DNA of 64,000 bases from Berkiella sp964594635. Lineage in GTDB: Bacteria > Pseudomonadota > Gammaproteobacteria > Berkiellales > Berkiellaceae. Positions within the stretch are counted from its first letter, which is position 1. Each line of letters opens with the position of its first letter. Positions 25,884 through 34,183 of this stretch are shown here, in pieces. The position numbers were made by a program, and so were the translations under genes. Location: NCBI GenBank assembly GCA_964594635.1, contig CAZQMV010000010.1, positions 1-64,000 of the forward strand, given 5' to 3'. The notes beneath the pieces are model-generated. The model searched no databases and was not told the origin of the DNA. It worked only from the letters and a program-made list of their open reading frames with translations.

Positions 25884-25959
<76 letters not shown>

Positions 25960-25972
25960 CAATCGGTGTGAA

Positions 25973-26001
25973 AGTATACGGCGGTTAACGATTTGCCTCA
26001 A
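25973..26001 (-). promoter_or_regulatory. Promoter of tRNA-Thr
   Basis: TTGAGG (25996-26001) and TATACT (25973-25978) are separated by 17 bp on the minus strand, about 14 bp from the mature tRNA 5' end. Confidence 0.65.
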
Positions 26002-26160
26002 GTGACTGCTGTTTAAATATTCAAACTGACCAAATTTTGCAAAGAACTGACCATTTTTGTTCCTATGGGTTCGTTTTACAGTAGCGCATTGATCCCCTTG
26101 GCCTGCTCCGTCTCGCTATCTCTTTGAAAATAGGTAATTTATTTGCTTAGATTATGTTTT

Positions 26161-26174
26161 GGCATGAATACTGC
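26161..26174 (+). promoter_or_regulatory. Sigma-54 type promoter of pilA
   Basis: TTGGCATGAATACTGCAG has GG (26161-26162) and GC (26173-26174) exactly 10 bp apart, the -24/-12 signature of RpoN promoters. It is about 90 bp before pilA, giving a leader of ~80 nt. RpoN/PilR control of pilA is known in Pseudomonas and relatives. Confidence 0.75.
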
Positions 26175-26264
26175 AGGAATATTAATAGGATTAACATTAT
26201 TACATGGTCAGAGCACTTGTAGTAAGGAATTCAAGCTATACAACTTTTCTTTTAGGAGGATGAT

Positions 26265-26687
26265 ATGAATATTCAAAAAATGCAAAGGGGTTTTACGCTA
26301 ATCGAATTAATGATTGTGGTTGCGATCATTGGTATCTTAGCGGCGATTGCTATTCCTGCTTATAACGATTACATGGTACGTGCTCGCGTATCTGAAGTGA
26401 TCAATGTGGGTTCTAATGCAAAAACTGCGGTGGCTGAATATCGTATCGCTAAAGGTGTCATGCCAACATCGAACCTTGAAGCCGGTGTGACTAGCATCAC
26501 TTCTCAGTACGTTAGTAGCTTAGCGGTGGGTGCAAATGGTGTCATTACCATTACAGGCAACCCAACCACCTTGCAAACCGGCGGTGCTTTTAGCATTATT
26601 TTAACACCTACTTTCGCAAATGGCGCTGTCGGGTGGACTTGTACATCTGGTGGTGCAACACAGTTTGCTCCTGCATCATGCCGATAA
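26265..26687 (+). CDS. pilA: Type IV major pilin PilA
   Basis: A 140-residue type IVa prepilin. The short leader MNIQKMQRG is followed by the cleavage site G^FTLIELMIVVAIIGILAAIAIPAY, with the essential Glu5 present. The C-terminal disulfide loop lies between Cys in VGWTCTSG and Cys in PASCR. The globular part is Thr/Ala/Gly-rich and short. A strong TAGGAGG ribosome site precedes the ATG. Translocated subunits would be cleaved by PilD (31596) and assembled by PilB and PilC. A terminator follows the gene. Confidence 0.97.
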   Translation: MNIQKMQRGFTLIELMIVVAIIGILAAIAIPAYNDYMVRARVSEVINVGSNAKTAVAEYRIAKGVMPTSNLEAGVTSITSQYVSSLAVGANGVITITGNPTTLQTGGAFSIILTPTFANGAVGWTCTSGGATQFAPASCR

Positions 26688-26707
26688 ATCTAATATAGGA
26701 TGCAGCT

Positions 26708-26732
26708 AAAGGGGGCGTAAGCCCCCTTTTAA
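26708..26732 (+). terminator. Strong rho-independent terminator of pilA
   Basis: AAAGGGGGC/GCCCCCTTT with a GTAA tetraloop and trailing TAATT. The next gene starts 8 bp later. Confidence 0.9.
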
Positions 26733-26739
26733 TTAAAAG

Positions 26740-28551
26740 ATGGAAAAAATCAAAAATCGTTCACATACCCTTCTCATTGCTTTAACGCTTATCTTGGCAA
26801 CCTGTTTTATCTTTCTTATCTATTGGCAAGGGCTCTATGGGTCTTTTTTACTTGATGATTTACAATCGATTGAGTCTGCACAATTAAAAACTTTTTCCTG
26901 GCAGCAATTAATAGAGGTCAGTTTACAAAACGATTCCAGCCCATTGGGAAAGCCTATTTCAATAGCAAGTTTTGCTTTAAATCATTATTTTTTTGGCCTT
27001 GATCCTTTTTATTACAAACTCGTCAATCTCATTATTCATGTCTGTTGTGGATTTGCGATTGGCTTTCTTGGCTATTTAATTACGCTATTTATGCCAAAAG
27101 CCAAGCGTTACGCCAAATGGATTGGATTTTTCACTGCGGCCCTTTGGTTAATACATCCATTACAGATCAGCACGGTGCTCTATCCTGTACAACGCATGAC
27201 TCAGCTTTGTCATTTATTTATTCTACTTGGTTTAAACACTTATTTTTGCGGCAGAATAAAACAGCTAACCCATAAACCCCATAGTAGTCTTATTCTCATT
27301 TTAAGTTATGCCATCTTTTTCCCTTTAGCGCTGTTAAGCAAAGAAACCGGCATCCTCTTTCCGTGGTATGTTTTTATTGCTGAACTTTTTATCCTTAAAT
27401 TTCATGGCACACAAAAACAAAGTCGCTATTTAAAATGGTTTCACTACACACTTTGCTTGGGATTATTAATAGGCGCATTGTTTTACTATTGGTACCATTT
27501 GGAAATCTACCTTGCATTATTTGCTGATAAAAAAATAACCTTAGGCGATAGCGTTTTAACCCAGCTCAATGCTGTGGTGTTTTACTTAAAGTTGATTATT
27601 ATCCCACAACTTGCCGATATGGGCCTTTATCACGACGACTTTCCAATTGTAAGAGCTTTCAATTTACAAACCGTCTTATGTGGTTTACTGCTAGCAGGTC
27701 TTGCCTTCACGATATTCTTTACTCGCAAACGCGCACCCCTTATCGCTTTTGGTTTAGCCTGGTTTTTTGTATCGCATGCCATTGAGTCAACTATATTGCC
27801 TCTTGAAATGGTATCTGAATATCGCAATTACTTAGCCAGTTTTGGGATTTTACTCATTGCTACGTCTTATTTTATTCCTTTTTTTAACAAACTGGATATT
27901 GCACCAAAACGTTTTTACATTATCTTTTCATTTTTTCTCATTGCTCTGTTAGCCACTATTACTGCTCAGCGCAGCAATATTTGGTCTTCAAACAATAAAT
28001 TTTTACAAGAATCTCGCATCCAACACCCTTTATCACCTCGCGTTCACATCGAAATTGCTAACTTTTTCTTACAAGAACAACAATATGCACTCGCTTTTGT
28101 TGAACTCGATGAAGCTGCACGTTTAAATCCTTATAATGCTGGGATCCCCCTGCATAAAATGCTTATTTATTGCCGACTTCAAGCTGTGCCACCACGTCTT
28201 TATGAAGAAGCAAAGCAAATGCTGCGACAAGGCGAGATCACACCTTACGTTATCACTATATTTGATACCATGGTGAAAAACATGCTCAATCAGCAATGCA
28301 ACGCTATTGATAAAAAGAAAATGATAGCGTTAATCCATGCAGCATACGAAAATCCTTACTTACGCTACAAGCCACGTTATAAAGCAGCGCTATTGCATTT
28401 AGAAGCAAGTCTTGAATTACTAAATACCAATAGCGACAAAAGTCGTTTACTACTTTTAAACGCTTATGACACAATTATTCTCGGTTCGAGCTTCAGTTTT
28501 CCCTTGGCAGGGTCTATTATTCCCAGTATTAAAAAGTCACCCATTGGCTGA
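26740..28551 (+). CDS. GT-C-like multi-spanning membrane protein, candidate pilin glycosyltransferase
   Basis: 603 residues with about 11 membrane helices to residue ~425 and a soluble helical, TPR-like C-terminus (HIEIANFFLQEQQYALAFVELDEAARLNPYNAG). An acidic pair, FLLDDLQSIESAQ, follows the first helix, as in GT-C glycosyltransferases of the TMTC and TfpW/PilO types, which use polyprenol-linked sugars. Its position directly after pilA matches genera where the accessory gene beside pilA glycosylates the pilin. It has no clear ribosome site and begins just past the pilA terminator, so expression is likely low read-through or from an own promoter. The glycosyltransferase role is inferred from topology and context. 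Confidence 0.6.
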   Translation: MEKIKNRSHTLLIALTLILATCFIFLIYWQGLYGSFLLDDLQSIESAQLKTFSWQQLIEVSLQNDSSPLGKPISIASFALNHYFFGLDPFYYKLVNLIIHVCCGFAIGFLGYLITLFMPKAKRYAKWIGFFTAALWLIHPLQISTVLYPVQRMTQLCHLFILLGLNTYFCGRIKQLTHKPHSSLILILSYAIFFPLALLSKETGILFPWYVFIAELFILKFHGTQKQSRYLKWFHYTLCLGLLIGALFYYWYHLEIYLALFADKKITLGDSVLTQLNAVVFYLKLIIIPQLADMGLYHDDFPIVRAFNLQTVLCGLLLAGLAFTIFFTRKRAPLIAFGLAWFFVSHAIESTILPLEMVSEYRNYLASFGILLIATSYFIPFFNKLDIAPKRFYIIFSFFLIALLATITAQRSNIWSSNNKFLQESRIQHPLSPRVHIEIANFFLQEQQYALAFVELDEAARLNPYNAGIPLHKMLIYCRLQAVPPRLYEEAKQMLRQGEITPYVITIFDTMVKNMLNQQCNAIDKKKMIALIHAAYENPYLRYKPRYKAALLHLEASLELLNTNSDKSRLLLLNAYDTIILGSSFSFPLAGSIIPSIKKSPIG

Positions 28552-28617
28552 ACTAGTTAGGTTAACTAGTCTTATACTATATGTGTACCCAAATAGATTA
28601 AAAGCTGAAATTGCCAC

Positions 28618-30330
28618 ATGACTGAGCAAACTACCTCTTTAAATGGCCTGGCAAAAAAATTAGTACAGGCTAATTTGCTGGACGCCTCCACAGCAGCTCA
28701 GGCTATGGATGCAGCTTTGCGCAAAAAAATGCCTTTTGTCGCTTACCTGGTTGATAAATCCCTCGTCAATGCCAGAGATTTGGCAGTTAGTGCCTCGGTA
28801 GAGTTTGGTGATCCTCTGTTTGACCTTAGTGTCATGGATCTTGAATTAATCCCCAAAGATCTCGTGAGTGAAAAGCTCATTCGTCAGCACCATGCGTTAC
28901 CCCTGTTTCGACGGGGAAACCGTCTTTTTGTCGCCGTTTCTGATCCAACCAATCTAGAAGCGCTGGATGAATTTAAGTTTCATACCGGAATTAACACTGA
29001 AGCCATCATTGTTGAAGAAAATAAACTGCTGGAAATTATTGAAAAAATATTAACTGAAAGTGAATCATCAGCATTAGACGATCTCAAAGATACTGATTTA
29101 GATGCATTAGATATTTCAACTGATGAACTTGAAAAAAGCGATGATGACAATGATTCCGAGGTCGATGATGCACCGATTGTCCGATTTGTTAATAAAGTGC
29201 TGCTTGATGCGATTAATCGCGGCGCTTCTGATATTCACTTCGAACCCTATGAAAAGCAATATCGTGTCAGATTACGCCAAGATGGCATTTTAACTGAATT
29301 CGCGACTCCGCCCGTTAATTTGGCACCCCGTTTAGCAGCACGCTTAAAAGTGATGTCGCGTCTGGATATTTCAGAACGTCGCGTACCACAGGACGGACGT
29401 TTCAAAATGAAGCTCTCAAAAAATAGAGCCATTGATTTTCGTGTCAGTACTTGCCCTACCCTTTTTGGTGAAAAAGTCGTGATGCGTATTCTCGATCCTT
29501 CTAGCGCAAAAATGGGGATTGATGCCTTAGGTTACGAATCGGCTCAAAGAGAAGCGTTTCTAACCGCTATTCACAAACCACAAGGTATGGTCTTGGTAAC
29601 AGGACCTACCGGTAGCGGTAAAACCGTTTCCTTGTATACTGCACTTAATATTCTTAACACCAGTGAAGTGAATATTTCCACCGCAGAAGATCCCGTGGAA
29701 ATTAACTTACCGGGTATTAACCAAGTCAATGTGAACCCTAAAGCGGGATTGACCTTCTCAAGTGCCTTGCGAGCATTTTTACGACAAGATCCTGATATCA
29801 TCATGGTTGGTGAGGTCCGCGATTTAGAAACCGCTGAGATAGCGGTCAAGGCTGCGCAAACGGGTCACATGGTATTATCCACTTTGCACACTAATAGTGC
29901 CCCAGAAACCTTGACTCGTATGATCAATATGGGGATCCAAGCATTTAACCTAGCGACTTCCGTCACCTTAGTCATTGCACAACGTTTAGCACGCCGCCTC
30001 TGTTCAAATTGCAAACAAACAGCAAGCTTCCCATCTGAAGCACTGTTAGGTATGGGTTTTTCAGAAGAAGATATTAAAGAGAACTTTACCATCTTTGAAC
30101 CAAAAGGCTGCGACCAGTGCACTAATGGCTTTAAAGGTCGAATTGGTTTATACGAAGTCATGCCCGTTACAGATGCCATTGGCAAAATTATTATGGAAGG
30201 TGGTAATGCTTTTGACATCGCCATTCAGATGAAAAATGAAGGTATCATCAATTTACGACGAGCAGGCTTGAACAAAGTGAAGTTAGGGTTAACGAGTATC
30301 GAAGAAGTGAGCCGAGTTACCAAGGATTAA
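28618..30330 (+). CDS. pilB: Type IV pilus assembly ATPase PilB
   Basis: Hexameric extension motor, 570 residues. The N-terminal GSPII_E_N domain is followed by the ATPase core with Walker A GPTGSGKT (~328), Asp boxes DIHFEPYE and EDPVEI, Walker B IIMVGEVRD and His box TGHMVLSTLHTN. The zinc tetracysteine is CSNC (~462) with CDQC (~498). It acts at the cytoplasmic face of the inner membrane with PilC. pilC begins 3 bp after its stop. Confidence 0.97.
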   Translation: MTEQTTSLNGLAKKLVQANLLDASTAAQAMDAALRKKMPFVAYLVDKSLVNARDLAVSASVEFGDPLFDLSVMDLELIPKDLVSEKLIRQHHALPLFRRGNRLFVAVSDPTNLEALDEFKFHTGINTEAIIVEENKLLEIIEKILTESESSALDDLKDTDLDALDISTDELEKSDDDNDSEVDDAPIVRFVNKVLLDAINRGASDIHFEPYEKQYRVRLRQDGILTEFATPPVNLAPRLAARLKVMSRLDISERRVPQDGRFKMKLSKNRAIDFRVSTCPTLFGEKVVMRILDPSSAKMGIDALGYESAQREAFLTAIHKPQGMVLVTGPTGSGKTVSLYTALNILNTSEVNISTAEDPVEINLPGINQVNVNPKAGLTFSSALRAFLRQDPDIIMVGEVRDLETAEIAVKAAQTGHMVLSTLHTNSAPETLTRMINMGIQAFNLATSVTLVIAQRLARRLCSNCKQTASFPSEALLGMGFSEEDIKENFTIFEPKGCDQCTNGFKGRIGLYEVMPVTDAIGKIIMEGGNAFDIAIQMKNEGIINLRRAGLNKVKLGLTSIEEVSRVTKD

Positions 30331-30333
30331 ACT

Positions 30334-31584
30334 ATGCCCATCGCAAAACGTGCGCCTTCTCGTGCAGTCACCACTGCCCCTAAAATGTATCTATTTTCTT
30401 ATGAAGCCACCAATAGCCAGGGTCTTAAGATCCAAGGCGAAATCAGTGCGATCAATATCACTTTGGCCAAAGCCGATTTGCGCCGTCAAAGTCTTAATCC
30501 TATTTCGGTGCGTCGTAAATCCACCCCTTTATTTAACCGTAGAAAGAAAAAGGTGACTGCCGCTGAAATTTCGCATTTTAGCCGACAACTGGCTACGATG
30601 ATGGCAGCCGGTGTGCCTTTAGTACAATCTTTTGAAATTGTGGCAAAAGGAACAGATAGCGCCGCTGTACGCGATTTAGTGGTAGCCATTAAATCAGAAG
30701 TAGAAGCTGGGCGTTCATTTTCCGATGCCCTAAAACAACATCCATTCTATTTCGATTCTTTATTTTGCAGTTTAGTCGCAGCAGGTGAAGCGTCAGGTTC
30801 GCTGGAAACCATGCTTGATCGTATTGCAACCTACAAAGAAAAAACCGAATCCTTAAAACGAAAAATCAAAAAAGCCTTATTTTACCCTTCGGCAGTAATG
30901 GTAGTTGCTATTATCGTTACGGGTATTTTGCTGATTTTTGTGGTCCCTCAATTTGAAACACTTTTTAAAGGATTTGGTGCTGATTTACCCTACTTTACAA
31001 AAATGGTCATTGGCTTATCCAATTTTGTGCAAAAATTCTGGTGGATTGTTGCAGGAGTATTAATAGGTGCCGCATGGGGTTTTGGTTACGCCAAGAAAAA
31101 ATATGTCGCGGTTCAACAAGTGCTTGATCGCAGCATGTTAAAATTACCTATTATTGGTAATATTTTACACAAGGCTGCCGTTGCGCGTTATGCAAGAACC
31201 TTATCGACAACGTTTGCTGCCGGTGTGCCCTTAGTTGAAGCACTTGACTCTGTCGCAGGCGCAACCGGAAATATCGTTTATACCAAAGCAGTGCTTTATA
31301 TTCGTGATGCCGTATCAACAGGTTCACAGATGCAAGCGGCAATGCGTACCACTGGGATCTTTCCCAATATGGTGGTGCAAATGGTTGCAATTGGTGAAGA
31401 ATCTGGCTCTTTGGACAAAATGCTCTCGAAAGTCGCCACCATTTATGAAGAAGAAGTCGATGCCGCAGTCGATGGGCTAAGCAGTTTGCTTGAACCTCTT
31501 ATTATGGCAGTATTAGGTGTTCTAGTCGGCGGCTTAGTAGTCGCCATGTACCTACCTATTTTCAAAATGGGTTCTGTCATCTAA
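30334..31584 (+). CDS. pilC: Type IV pilus inner-membrane platform protein PilC
   Basis: 416 residues, standard length. Two GspF/PilC domains (FSRQLATMMAAGVPLVQSFEI near 85 and YARTLSTTFAAGVPLVEALDS near 290) are each followed by hydrophobic helices, with the last helix VLVGGLVVAMYLPIFKMGSVI. It anchors PilB and moves pilin into the fibre. AAGGA at the end of pilB serves as its ribosome site. Confidence 0.97.
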   Translation: MPIAKRAPSRAVTTAPKMYLFSYEATNSQGLKIQGEISAINITLAKADLRRQSLNPISVRRKSTPLFNRRKKKVTAAEISHFSRQLATMMAAGVPLVQSFEIVAKGTDSAAVRDLVVAIKSEVEAGRSFSDALKQHPFYFDSLFCSLVAAGEASGSLETMLDRIATYKEKTESLKRKIKKALFYPSAVMVVAIIVTGILLIFVVPQFETLFKGFGADLPYFTKMVIGLSNFVQKFWWIVAGVLIGAAWGFGYAKKKYVAVQQVLDRSMLKLPIIGNILHKAAVARYARTLSTTFAAGVPLVEALDSVAGATGNIVYTKAVLYIRDAVSTGSQMQAAMRTTGIFPNMVVQMVAIGEESGSLDKMLSKVATIYEEEVDAAVDGLSSLLEPLIMAVLGVLVGGLVVAMYLPIFKMGSVI

Positions 31585-31595
31585 GGTTTGTACCA

Positions 31596-32444
31596 ATGGA
31601 ATGGCTAACTCTCGCAATCATTGGGCTGTTTGGTCTTATCATCGGCAGCTTTTTAAATGTGATCATTGTTCGCTTACCACGAATGCTCGCGAACGCTTGG
31701 ACCACCCAGTGTTATGAGTATTTAAAACAAACACCCCCTAACCAAAACGACGAACCCTATAATCTCGCCATTCCCCGTTCGCATTGCCCGCAATGCAATC
31801 ACATGATAAGTGCTATCGATAATATTCCAGTGCTAAGCTTTTTATTTCTCAAAGGCCGCTGCCGTCATTGTCAAACCCCCATTTCCTGGCGCTATCCTTT
31901 GATTGAAGTCGCAACGGCTCTCTTGTCAGTGTTCGTGGCTTATTGCTTTGGACCCACTTGGCAAACCGCTGCAGCACTGATATTAACTTGGTCCTTGGTG
32001 GTTTTAACGGTTATCGATCTACAAGAACAATTGCTACCTGATGATATAACGCTCCCCTTATTGTGGTTGGGGCTGATAGTGAATTCACAGTCCTTATTTA
32101 CGTCTTTGTCTAGTGCAGTATTTGGGGCGATTGCCGGTTACTTATTTTTATGGAGTATCTACTGGCTTTTCAAATTGCTCACGCACAAAGAAGGCATGGG
32201 TTATGGTGATTTTAAGCTCTTAGCGATGCTGGGTGCTTGGCTTGGATGGCAAATGTTGCCCGTCATTGTTCTACTGTCATCGGTGGTTGGCGTCATTGTG
32301 GGATTGACGCTGATCGCTTTTAAACAATTAAACAGAGATCAACCGATTCCTTTTGGACCTTATCTTGCTATGGCGGGTTGGTTAAGCCTCATTTGGGGTG
32401 ATAAACTGAACCAATATTATCTTAAATTGATCCCAAGCTTATGA
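31596..32444 (+). CDS. pilD: Prepilin peptidase/N-methyltransferase PilD
   Basis: 282-residue membrane aspartic protease that cleaves the PilA leader and methylates the new N-terminus. The zinc tetracysteine is CPQC (~64) and CRHC (~88). The catalytic aspartates are in VIDLQEQLLPDD and GMGYGDFKLL. It may also process type II secretion pseudopilins if present. The stop overlaps the coaE start (ATGA). Confidence 0.97.
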   Translation: MEWLTLAIIGLFGLIIGSFLNVIIVRLPRMLANAWTTQCYEYLKQTPPNQNDEPYNLAIPRSHCPQCNHMISAIDNIPVLSFLFLKGRCRHCQTPISWRYPLIEVATALLSVFVAYCFGPTWQTAAALILTWSLVVLTVIDLQEQLLPDDITLPLLWLGLIVNSQSLFTSLSSAVFGAIAGYLFLWSIYWLFKLLTHKEGMGYGDFKLLAMLGAWLGWQMLPVIVLLSSVVGVIVGLTLIAFKQLNRDQPIPFGPYLAMAGWLSLIWGDKLNQYYLKLIPSL

Positions 32445-33055
32445 CATATGTGGTTGCCCTGACTGGTGGCATTGGCAGTGGTAAAAGCACTGTCGCAAAT
32501 TATTTTGCATCTCTGGGTGTCCCTATTATCGATGCCGATCTCATTGCACGGGATATCGTCAAACCCCACACAAACGCTTATCAAGCCATTGTAGAACACT
32601 GGGGTAATGAGATTTTACTAGCCAATGGCGAGTTAAATCGCCCGCTGTTGCGCGAACACATCTTCAATCACCCTAGCGATAAAATTTGGTTAGAAAATTT
32701 ACTTCACCCTCTGATCCGAGAAGCCATCAAAAAGGACATCCAAAAAGTAGAAAGCCCTTACTGTGTAGTCGTTATCCCCTTGTTGGCTGAGCACTATTCC
32801 CATTATCAAGCTATGATCAATGAAGTTATTGTGATTGATGTCACACCCGAACAGCAGCTTGCTAGAACCCTGGCACGAGACCCTAGTTCTGCCTCGCTAG
32901 TCGAGAAAATCATGGCATCACAAAGCACTCGTATCGATAGACTCAAAATTGCGCAAACATGCTTATCAAACCAAGAAGAACTAACGAGTATTGAAAAGAA
33001 GGTGTTCGACTTACACACTAAGTTGTTAAAGACTAGCATCTCAGGGAAAATTTGA
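32441..33055 (+). CDS. coaE: Dephospho-CoA kinase
   Basis: Final step of coenzyme A synthesis, 204 residues. The P-loop is LTGGIGSGKSTVANYF (residues 7-22). DADLIARDIV carries the substrate-binding Asp, with LHPLIR and VIPLLAE after it. Start codon overlaps pilD by four bases; the pilBCD-coaE order is common in gammaproteobacteria. Confidence 0.96.
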   Translation: MTYVVALTGGIGSGKSTVANYFASLGVPIIDADLIARDIVKPHTNAYQAIVEHWGNEILLANGELNRPLLREHIFNHPSDKIWLENLLHPLIREAIKKDIQKVESPYCVVVIPLLAEHYSHYQAMINEVIVIDVTPEQQLARTLARDPSSASLVEKIMASQSTRIDRLKIAQTCLSNQEELTSIEKKVFDLHTKLLKTSISGKI

Positions 33056-33101
33056 TATATTGCAGGTAAGAACATTCACTCTACCCATCGAGGTATTTGG
33101 C

Positions 33102-33875
33102 GTGGCTCAACAATTTCTGATTTTCGAACATCCGCTTAATGAACGTATTCGTACATTCTTGCGCACTGAGCATTTATTTCAGTTGGCTAAATATAGACTG
33201 ATCAATACGGTTAGTCCGTGGGATGCCAGAGATTGCATCTCTGCGATTATCGAACTTTATAACCTCATTGAAAGAACCGACTTTCGTGGCGAACTTTTAA
33301 AAGAGATCGAACGCCACACCAATGGTCTACAACGCCTTGATATGACCCCCAGCATCGATCGTCAAGCTTTAGGCAAGGTCCTAAAAGAACTTGAATACTC
33401 GATTGAAACATTACGCTGCTATTCAGCCAAACAAGGGTTATGTCCTAAAGAAAGCGATTTCTTCAACAGTATTCGTCAACGGTTGTTGATCCCAGGTGGA
33501 ACGTGTAGTTTTGATTTACCCGCTTTTCACTACTGGCTCAGCTTGCCCCCAAAAATGCGGCAAAAAACCTTGAGTGAATGGCAAGAACTCTTAACACCGC
33601 TTGATAAAGCCTTGTCATTAGTATTAGAGCTCACCCGTCAATCAAGTCGCGCAACACGCGAAATGGCTGAAAACGGCACTTTCCAGAAAACCATTAATGC
33701 ACAAGCTGCTTCGCAATTGATCCGTATTGCTGTCTCCGCTGAATATTGTGTTTATCCTGAAATCAGTGCCAATAAACATCGCATCAACGTTCGTTTCTTG
33801 CAAGCGCAATTCGAAGGGAAACCTGCTTTATTAACACAAGACATCCCTTTTGAATTAACATGTTGTTCGATTTAG
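33102..33875 (+). CDS. zapD: Cell division protein ZapD
   Basis: FtsZ-bundling factor (formerly YacF) of the Z-ring. The N-terminal FEHPLNERIRTFLRTEHLF is the family signature. The GTG at 33102 is chosen because GAGGT stands eight bases upstream and the family motif then starts near residue 7; a TTG at 33060 would add 14 unsupported residues. About 257 residues against 247 in E. coli. It lies in the classical coaE-zapD-yacG order. Confidence 0.93.
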   Translation: MAQQFLIFEHPLNERIRTFLRTEHLFQLAKYRLINTVSPWDARDCISAIIELYNLIERTDFRGELLKEIERHTNGLQRLDMTPSIDRQALGKVLKELEYSIETLRCYSAKQGLCPKESDFFNSIRQRLLIPGGTCSFDLPAFHYWLSLPPKMRQKTLSEWQELLTPLDKALSLVLELTRQSSRATREMAENGTFQKTINAQAASQLIRIAVSAEYCVYPEISANKHRINVRFLQAQFEGKPALLTQDIPFELTCCSI

Positions 33876-33883
33876 CAGAAAGT

Positions 33884-34090
33884 ATGGCCGTGAAAGTCTT
33901 TTGTCCACGTTGTAAAAAACCTTCAACTTTAGCTGCCAGCAACCCTTTTCGTCCTTTTTGTAGCGAACGCTGCAAACTAATCGATTTGGGTAGCTGGGCA
34001 GCGGAAGATTACAAAATTCCTGCCGAAGATTCGCCTTCTTTTGAAAACGACGAAATGAGTGCAGGTAACGATCCTGACGATAAATTCTAA
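33884..34090 (+). CDS. yacG: YacG, zinc-binding DNA gyrase inhibitor
   Basis: A 68-residue zinc protein, CPRC-x15-CSERC, with family core NPFRPFCSERCKLIDLGSWAAEDYKIP. The start at 33884 matches the usual N-terminus; an ATG at 33860 would overlap zapD and add eight residues. It inhibits gyrase by binding GyrB in E. coli. The acidic tail is variable. Confidence 0.93.
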   Translation: MAVKVFCPRCKKPSTLAASNPFRPFCSERCKLIDLGSWAAEDYKIPAEDSPSFENDEMSAGNDPDDKF

Positions 34091-34183
34091 ACAGACTAAC
34101 TATTAAAATTCAGCGTTAGTTGCAGACATCCGACGGGATAGAAGTCTAAATCAAATCTGACACATCCTGTCTATCAACTAAAA

